The notes beneath the pieces were generated by a model, which made no database searches, was not told the origin of the DNA, and saw only the letters and a program-made list of their open reading frames with translations. This document shows positions 1 through 9,800 of a stretch of DNA of 50,628 bases, in pieces. Numbering within the stretch: position 1 is the first letter of the stretch; each line of letters opens with the position of its first letter. Source of the stretch: Mesostigma viride (lineage: Eukaryota; Streptophyta; Mesostigmatophyceae; Mesostigmatales; Mesostigmataceae); NCBI GenBank assembly GCA_009746045.1, contig RPFO01001650.1, forward strand, positions 1 to 50,628, in the 5' to 3' direction. A program made the position numbers and the translations under genes.

Positions 1-115
1 CCGTGAATCAGCTGGTATAGAGCCTATAGGAGGCTTACATGTACATGGCCACGGTCTAACTATTCTACACTACTGCTGCCGTATTCCCCTAAGCTGGGGC
101 GTCTGGAGTCGTTGG
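1..115 (-). mobile_element. 3' tail of LINE ORF1-type element, cut by Copia
   Basis: Read on the minus strand, this segment matches the 3' untranslated part of the ORF1-type LINE derivative at about 30,965-31,072. Both contain a run beginning AGGGGAATACNGCAGCAGTAG and later CTATACCAGCTGA. The matching ORF1 sequence resumes at 20,134 on the far side of the Copia element, so this is the distal half of the element that Copia entered. The window edge cuts off its end. Confidence 0.75.
111..115. repeat. Copia target-site duplication, left copy (GTTGG)
   Basis: GTTGG immediately precedes the LTR start AGTTAACG and is repeated right after the other LTR at 20,129-20,133. A 5-bp duplication fits Copia integrases. 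Confidence 0.85.
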
Positions 116-803
116 AGTTAACGTTCCTAGCACACGCAATGTGAAGGATATGGTTGCAATGCAGCAATGTGTGAATATGGTTGGAAACGGAGCTTTGTTA
201 AATCGGATAATGTTACAGCGCTCACACACTTGAGGCTTGTACACGCGCTTGCCAAGGCACAACACGTGAGGCGGGCTCGCAAGAGATGCCCATTTGGCAC
301 TGGCCTATTGTTTATATACTTGTGCACTGTGCTTGCTAGTCCTGAGCAGCCTAGGAGGCCTGCTCAGTAATAACACCCCCGGTACAGTATTCACTACCTG
401 TACAGCGCCCAGTTCCTATACAGTAGGTCTGCCATACAGGCACAGTGACCACAGAGCCAGTCCACAGTGACTATTGCATCTGCACCTAGAAGTCCAGGAC
501 TAAGCCTGCGGTACAACAGACCACAGGTTAAGGTTCCTATTTCCTGCGTACGACGTATTAATCCAATACCGTCGTAGGTACAGCACCTAATTCCTGTCAG
601 CCCAGGAATTACTGTCGACCCCATATGTCGTCGGCAAATATTCACGTCCGATTTAGACGAACAGCCGGCTCGCGCTCGCGCGCGACCGGGAAGTCGGAAC
701 GCCATAACTTTCTTGATACTTGTCGGAATGAACTCGTTCCGGTGCCGCTGGAATCGCAGAGATATGCCGAATCAGGATCACGCCAATGCGCTTGGCGTTA
801 ACT
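116..803 (-). repeat. Copia 3' LTR (688 bp)
   Basis: It is nearly identical to 19,436-20,128. The termini are the 8-bp inverted pair AGTTAACG/CGTTAACT rather than TG/CA. Relative to the other LTR I see only indels: a missing 5-bp TCAAG and four single-base differences. A TATATAAA box on the minus strand lies at 311-318. Confidence 0.9.
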
Positions 804-808
804 CCAAT

Positions 809-821
809 CCTTTCTTTTCTT
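809..821 (-). promoter_or_regulatory. Polypurine tract of the Copia element
   Basis: On the minus strand this reads AAGAAAAGAAAGG, five bases upstream of the 3' LTR. That is the expected place and composition for the plus-strand primer of reverse transcription. Confidence 0.75.
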
Positions 822-1549
822 GAGCTGTAGCAGCTCACACAAGTCTACATACAAACACACACAATGGGTACTGGATATCCTCCCCAGACTACAAGTCACA
901 ACCCGCTGGGCATGACAGTCAGCTTGGATTCCTTATTATATGTACATAGCACCCATACTGGCTCAGGAGCACAAACAAATTACAATGAGTCCCTATCCCT
1001 TCACGGGAGGCTCGTTGTGTTACCCATGTACAAGAGGTTGGCCAACTGTGGCAGCCCATAGGTGTTCAGCTAAGAACTTGAGAAGTATGTACAACCTTCA
1101 GGACCTTAGGCGAAACCCCACAGATCACCCACAACAGCTCATCAGAAAACATTGCTGACCCCCAGACGGGAGTCGGCGCCGGTCTGCTGCCCCTTATCGA
1201 ACCAGACACAACATCTACGCGAAGCACATGCAAAACACAAGCTCCTATAATCGTTCCAACCGTGGAAAATCAGGGGACCTGTCGCCACCTCACCAGCATG
1301 GTGGATGGGTCAGCCAGTCCGTGAAACTCCGCCTTAAGACGGCACCAGGGAATCGAACCCCGCCCACAAACCACAGATCTGGGGAAACCTCAGACTGAGA
1401 TGAAAACCCCAGATAGACATCTCTCCATCAGAGACAATGTCAGACATTCCCACCAGAGACATGTCTCACCCCTCAAGGTGTGCTCAGGATTATGTACAAT
1501 CAAGCTCCCAGCCTGATATCCAGAGACTTAAGCACCCAGCTCTCAGCTT
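822..1549 (-). other. Copia 3' untranslated region
   Basis: This 730-bp stretch lies between the end of the RNase H reading frame and the polypurine tract. Only short open frames occur and none resembles a known protein. I see no internal repeat. Confidence 0.6.
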
Positions 1550-1972
1550 TTAGACAGATAGACCGACTTGACAGTCAGCATTCATGAGCTTCCTCAGTAC
1601 ATTGTACTGGGCTGGGGCCTTGTGTGGCAGCTTTGTCAATGCATCAGCAGGGTTCTCCTCGCCAGGGATATGCTTCAAGTCAACCAAACTGGCCAACTCC
1701 TTCAGCAACAATAATCCAGGTCCCGGCTCCTGGCCAGCTGCTTGTGAACAAACTGGACCATACCCATGCTGTCTGTTAGCAACAACGTCTCCATCTGCAA
1801 GGTCCAAGGGGTAACTGAAGCCAGCTCCAGCATTAACTCCTTTATGTACAGGCTGGACTGGATCCCCTCGCATATGGCCCTGCATTCTGCCACATCTGAA
1901 CTGATACAGACCCTCTTCTGCAGTCTGCTGTACCAGCTGAACAAACTTGCCCTGCTCTGATAAAAAGCAATT
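1550..1972 (-). pseudogene. C-terminal half of Copia RNase H, detached and frameshifted
   Basis: This is the downstream continuation of pol beyond the inserted transposon. One frame, ending at 1,702, contains the RNase H signature SSDVAECRAI (the Copia SSTEAEY motif) and LLLTDSMGMVQF with its catalytic Asp. A second frame, ending at 1,550, carries LKHIPGEENPADALTK, the last Copia motif before the C-terminus. The shift between frames lies near 1,698-1,710, just after SRDLDY. Together with the Asp of VDSSMD in the upstream half, the four acidic positions of an RNase H are accounted for, but they are split by the transposon and the shift. Next to the insertion the frame is also off by one base relative to the upstream half. 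Confidence 0.85.
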
Positions 1973-1973
1973 T

Positions 1974-2002
1974 GGGTGGTTTTACCGGATTAGGATACAT
2001 TT
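1974..2002 (+). repeat. E1 left terminal inverted repeat (29 bp)
   Basis: It is identical, as reverse complement, to 13,920-13,948. A second direct copy of the inner motif TAGGATACATTT follows within 20 bases. On the right end that inner motif also recurs (13,898-13,909). Confidence 0.9.
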
Positions 2003-2400
2003 TTTTGTTTAGGATACATTTGATGCACTGTGCAGTTTTCAGATGTGTTTGAGGGGGTTGATTGCGCCTAACATGCATTTTATTGAAGCAATGAGTTTCC
2101 CAAGATATACATGATATAAACTAAGACAATTGACCCATTAAGGCAATGAGACAACATCAATAAGACAACATATGCCAATTGAATAAGACAACTCAACCTT
2201 ACAGGACGTTGGGCCATCATACGTCCGGAATAATTGTCTCACTTATTACATAACCAAACTTTTTGAGGGATCGCCATGGTTGCATGGTTTCCACACATGC
2301 GCCCTGCACTCATGTGCATCAAAGGTGTTGCGTCTAGTGCCAACTCAGTGTCAAAGAACTGATTCAATCATATTTCCCGTGTGGCCATGAAGGCCCACAT
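2003..2400. other. E1 left subterminal region with RAGACAACA repeats
   Basis: No gene is present. Variants of AGACAACA lie at about 2,125, 2,147, 2,162 and 2,184, with an inverted form (TTGTCTCAC) near 2,235. Similar GAGACAACA copies lie near the right end at about 13,739 and 13,801. Clustered subterminal repeats are typical transposase binding sites. That role is inferred. Confidence 0.5.
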
Positions 2401-2574
2401 GAGTTAAACATGGCCGAGAGTGATTGCATCATCCTTCTTGGCGACATCGGTCTTGACGACGTCGATGGGGAAGACGGCAGCACCTGCATGTGAACAAAAG
2501 AATCCATGAATTGTGGCATCCAAAGGCAACAACATATTAGCATCCCATTGAACACGCAGCCACGCTGACCCGGC

Positions 2575-2880
2575 CATCCAGCCGCCCACGCAGCCACAAA
2601 GCCAGCCAGCCACGCAGTGACGCACCCACCCAGCCACACATCCACGCATCCACGCACCCGGCACCCCCCCCAGCCAGCCAGCCACGCAGCCACGCAGCCA
2701 CGCAGCAGCGCAGCCACGCAGCCACGCACCCTCCTTTCCAGCCAAGCAGCCACGCAGTCACACAGTCAACCCCCCCATCCCCCCCACCCCCCCACCCCCC
2801 CCACCCCCCCCCACCCCCACCCCACCCCACCCCACCCACCCACCCCACCCACCCACCCCACCCACCCACCCCACCCACTC
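2575..2880. repeat. GCAGCCAC minisatellite passing into a CCCCA/CCCA tract
   Basis: About 190 bp of imperfect octamers GCAGCCAC (2,575-2,765) run into a C-rich tract of CCCCCA and CCCA (2,766-2,880). The long open frames on both strands (WLRGCVA-like, HPPTPP-like) are products of the repeat and are not annotated as genes. Confidence 0.85.
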
Positions 2881-2897
2881 AACACTACACGAATGAC

Positions 2898-5183
<2,286 letters not shown>

Positions 5184-5339
5184 AGTTCCCGTGGCTAGTG
5201 CCCATCACCTTCCACCTTGAGCGAAGTCACGAATTCAAGCGCGAAGTGCATTTGAATCAAGCGGGAACTGGGTGACACTGCTTGAAGACGTGCAGCTCCA
5301 AGGCATGCAAATGATGCAATGTATCAAAGATACGATACG

Positions 5340-6372
5340 CAAAGTTCAGGTGTTCAGGTGAAGCCGTGAAGACGTGAAGCCGTGAAGCCGTGAAGACGTG
5401 GTGAAGACAGGTGAAGACGTGGTGAAGACGTGAAGACGTGAAGACGTGAAGACGTGAAGACGTGAAGACACGATACGGCAAGTTCAGGTGAAGTTCAGGT
5501 GTTCAGGTGAAGCCGTGAAGACGTGAAGACGTGAAGCCGTGAAGCCGTGGTGAAGACAGGTGAAGACGCGGTGAAGACGTGAAGACGTGAAGACGTGAAG
5601 ACGTGAAGACGTGAAGACACGATACGGCAAGTTCAGGTGAAGTTCAGGTGTTCAGGTGAAGCCGTGAAGACGTGAAGCCGTGAAGCCGTGAAGACGTGGT
5701 GAAGACAGGTGAAGACGCGGTGAAGACGTGAAGACGTGAAGACGTGAAGACGTGAAGACGTGAAGACACGATACGGCAAGTTCAGGTGAAGTTCAGGTGT
5801 TCAGGTGAAGCCGTGAAGACGTGAAGCCGTGAAGCCGTGAAGACGTGGTGAAGACAGGTGAAGACGCGGTGAAGACGTGAAGACGTGAAGACGTGAAGAC
5901 GTGAAGACGTGAAGACACGATACGGCAAGTTCAGGTGAAGTTCAGGTGTTCAGGTGAAGCCGTGAAGACGTGAAGCCGTGAAGCCGTGAAGACGTGGTGA
6001 AGACAGGTGAAGACGCGGTGAAGACGTGAAGACGTGAAGACGTGAAGACGTGAAGACGTGAAGACGTGAAGACACGATACGGCAAGTTCAGGTGAAGTTC
6101 AGGTGTTCAGGTGAAGCCGTGAAGACGTGAAGCCGTGAAGCCGTGAAGACGTGGTGAAGACAGGTGAAGACGCGGTGAAGACGTGAAGACGTGAAGACGT
6201 GAAGACGTGAAGACGTGAAGACACGATACGGCAAGTTCAGGTGAAGTTCAGGTGTTCAGGTGAAGCCGTGAAGACGTGAAGCCGTGAAGCCGTGAAGACG
6301 TGGTGAAGACAGGTGAAGACGCGGTGAAGACGTGAAGACGTGAAGACGTGAAGACGTGAAGACGTGAAGACA
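5340..6372. repeat. Octamer GTGAAGAC array organised as 149-bp higher-order repeat
   Basis: About 1 kb of GTGAAGAC and variants (GTGAAGCC). A landmark ACGATACGGCAAG recurs at 5,470, 5,619, 5,768, 5,917, 6,074 and 6,223, giving steps of 149, 149, 149, 157 and 149 bp. The single long step equals one extra octamer. The array sits between the two divergent E1 genes. The short peptides in it are repeat artefacts. Confidence 0.95.
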
Positions 6373-6399
6373 AGTTGCAGCACTCAGCCGCAGCAGTCG

Positions 6400-6883
6400 C
6401 ACGCAGGTAGAAACGATAATTTGTTTGAATCTGTCAAGACCCCATCGAATGTAAAACAGGTTTTTCGTAAAGAAATCCGATGTGTGGGCGGGCTTTACAT
6501 AGTTGCGATTTCTGGCCTGCGATTTCTGGCCTGCGCTGGTTGTCTCTTTTATAGTGCTTCTGCCCAAGCACTACCGGCTGTAAAACAGTATACTTCTTGA
6601 AGAAATCAGTTGGGGCTTTGTTGGGCGTCACATTTGACCGGTGGGCGGAGTTTCCTGCTTCTGTGAAGGCGCCATCGAATGTAGATCAGTAGATTTTCTA
6701 AAGAAATCTGAGGTGTGGGCGGGGCCTTTATTGCTTGTGTCCATCCACCACCGGATGTAGAACAGTAGACTTATTGAAGAAAACAGTTTGGGGCTTTGTT
6801 GGGCGCCACATTTGAGCGGTGGGCGGGGTTTCTTGCTTCTGTCCAAGCACCACCGGGTGTAATACAGTAGATTTCCTATTAAC
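6400..6883 (+). promoter_or_regulatory. Duplicated GC-box promoter modules upstream of the E1 transposase-like gene
   Basis: Two modules alternate in about 430 bp. Module A contains CCATCGAATGTA ... AAAGAAATCNGA ... GTGTGGGCGGG (about 6,450 and 6,672). Module B contains CACCGGNTGTA ... GAAGAAA ... GGGGCTTTGTTGGGCG ... GGTGGGCGG (about 6,571 and 6,751). A third partial B ends at the start codon. GGGCGG boxes resemble eukaryotic GC boxes. The ATG at 6,884 follows directly. Promoter function is inferred from position. Confidence 0.5.
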
Positions 6884-9800
6884 ATGGATGAAGAATGGGA
6901 TGTGCCAGACCTGGTGGATTCGGATGCGAGTTCTGAAGCTAGTTGGGGCGTAGATTCTGACGGCTCTGACGACGACCTGCTTCACACGGAAATGGGGCCC
7001 GGCACGTCTTCCTCTCGAGCGAAGCGCAGTGGGAAGAAAGATGGCGCCCGGCTTCTCGCCTCCAAATTGAAGTCCGTTGACAAGGACATCGCCAAGGCCA
7101 GGAAGTGCGGTCCGACTTGTGGGGAGCATTGCCTCGAGAAGGTGGGCACCTTACTTACCGATACCAGGTCGTGGACTGCCTTTCGAGAGTACCTGTACAA
7201 CCAAACGGACCAGCAGCGCATGGCCTCCCTTTGCGACGTGATCCGGTCGGCCGGCGTGGGCAACATCGAGGTAGAATCCCCTGCCGACGGTGGCCGTTAC
7301 AAGAAGTACATCATTACCGGCCCTTTACACGTGGACGTGGTGATTGCGGGGTGCATGTACACCGTCACCGGTTGTGCATCTGCCATCCGGAAGATGGCCG
7401 GCGTTACCCGGGCGACTTGGAACAATCTGGTGGCGTCGGTCGTGTCGGCGAAAGAGTATTTCCTGACCGTGCATCCCAACGACCTAGCGACTTTCGGTGT
7501 TGGTCTGGAGCACGCACCACCTGAGCGTGATGCTCGGGGGCGTTCGGAGGTTGGCGAACACGCAGCAATGTGGATGCACGAGTTGGTGCAGCAGATCGCA
7601 GACCATGACCCGACTCATGCTGGCGTTGTCTTCATGGACGTCATGTCCATCAAGGAGATGCACGCCATGTACGTTGAAGACGTGGTGGCAGAAGCGGGGG
7701 AAGGGGCCAAGGTGCTAGGCTACAACGCATTCTACCGCATCTGGCGCACCTACTGCAAAGGCGACTACTTCCCAGGGCAGAGGAGCCCGAAGGTGGTGGT
7801 ATGCCCGCACAACAAGAGCACCGGTCACTGCGCGGACTGCGTGGAACTGCGCATGCGGCGCCGCGGTGCTTCAACTGAGGCACAACGGCAGTACGTCGAC
7901 AACCAAATCAAGCAGCATGTCGCTCTGGCCTGGTTTACCCGCCAGAACTATTGGTTGAGGCGCGAGCTTGCCTGCGCGATGGTGGCCGCTATGTTGACGG
8001 CCATTTTGTCGATCAACCTCGACAAGCTGGATCACGCCAAGACATACTGGCCGAAGCTGGTGGGGGGGCCCGACTCATGGGGCAGCTATGCAGGTGGCAT
8101 GATGCCGTTCTCGCTCTTCTGTGCGGCCGTCCATGGGTACAAGGCGATGTGGTTCATCGTTCTCGCATGGGTCCTCATGACCGACAACCTCTCCGGCAGT
8201 GTCACCGTCACGATGCTGATGCACATCCTGGCGCAGTTGATGAGGGACCAGCCATGGAGGAGGGCGGGGCTGCCGCACATGCCCAGGTGTTTGTGCCTGC
8301 AACTGGACGGTGGGAGTGAAAACCGGAATCACACCGTCTTACTGTTTGCATGGTGGCTCGTACACGTTGGCTTCTTCGACGTCGTCGAAATGCACCGCAT
8401 GCTCGTGGGCCACACGCACGCCGACCCAGATCAGAAATTCGGCGTGCTTGTGGCCTACATGAGACACGCTGTGGCGGGGGGGCCTAGCTTCGTGCACAAG
8501 TACCCAACTTTGGAGAGCTGGGTGGCGGCCATAGAAGAGGCATTCCGTCAGCCTAGTGGTGCAGCTGCGAACTGCAACTCGACCGTCCCCGCTGGCACGG
8601 AGGTCAAGGTATTGGGGGTCGCTTACGATGTCAGGAACTTTCTCACTCCGTTGCAGCGCGAGTCGTTTGCCGGTTGGTGCAGCACAGTAGATTGGATGAC
8701 CGGTAGGGAGGATCAGGTTATCAAGGTCACCAGGGTGCGTGGTGATGTCGTGCAGCCTGCGTGCAGCGAGGCGCAGCCGGCGCACGGAGGGGCGGCGCCA
8801 TCGGTGCGCGGCGGGGCGGCAGCGGCGGCGCAGCCGGCACGCGGCGGGGCGGGGCAGTCAGCGGGCAGCGGGGCGGCGCTGCCGGTGCGCGGCGGGGCGG
8901 GGCAGTCGACGGGCGGCGGGGCAGGGCCGTCGACGGGCGGCGGGCCAGCGGTGCTGCCGGCGCGCGCGGGCGGCGGGGCGGGGCAGTCGGCGCGCGGGGG
9001 CCAGCGGCGCTGCCGGCGCGCGTGGGCGGCGGGGCGGGGCTGTCGACGGGCGGCGGGGCGGGGCAGTCGACGGGCGGCGGGGCAGGGCCGTCGGCGTGCG
9101 GGGGCCAGCGGTGCTGCCGGCGCGCGTGGGCGGCGGGGCGGGGCTGTCGACGGGCGGCGGGGCGGGGCAGTCGACGGGCGGCGGGGCAGGGCCGTCGGCG
9201 TGCGGGGGGCCAGCGGTGCTGCCGGCGCGCGTGGGCGGCGGGGCGGGGCTGTCGACGGGCGGCGGGGCGGGGCAGTCGGCGTGCGGGGGGCCAGCGGTGC
9301 TGCCGGCGCGCGTGGGCGGCGGGGCGGGGCTGTCGACGGGCGGCGTGGCGGGGCAGTCAGCGCGCGGGGGCCAGCGGCGCTGCCGGCGCGCGTGGGCGGC
9401 GGGGCGGGGCTGTCGACGGGCGGCGGGGCGGGGCAGTCGACGGGCGGCGTGGCGGGGCGGTCGGCGTGCGGGGGGCCAGCGGCGCTGCCGGCGCGCGTGG
9501 GCGGCGGGGCGGGGCTGTCGACGGGCGGCGGGGCGGGGCAGTCGACGGGCGGCGGGGCAGGGCGGTCGGCGTGCGGGGGGCCAGCGGCGCTGCCGGCGCG
9601 CGTGGGCGGCGGGGCGGGGCTGTCGACGGGCGGCGGGGCGGGGCAGTCGACGGGCGGCGGGGCAGGGCCGTCGGCGCGCGGGGGCCAGCGGCGCTGCCGG
9701 CGCGCGTGGGCGGCGGGGCGGGGCTGTCGACGGGCGGCGGGGCGGGGCAGTCGGCGCGGGGGGCCAGCGGCGCTGCCGGCGCGCGTGGGCGGCGGGGCGG

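Noticed and set aside
5340-6372. CRISPR-like or coding repeat
   Set aside because: Head-to-tail octamers with no spacers; the frames are broken and shifting.
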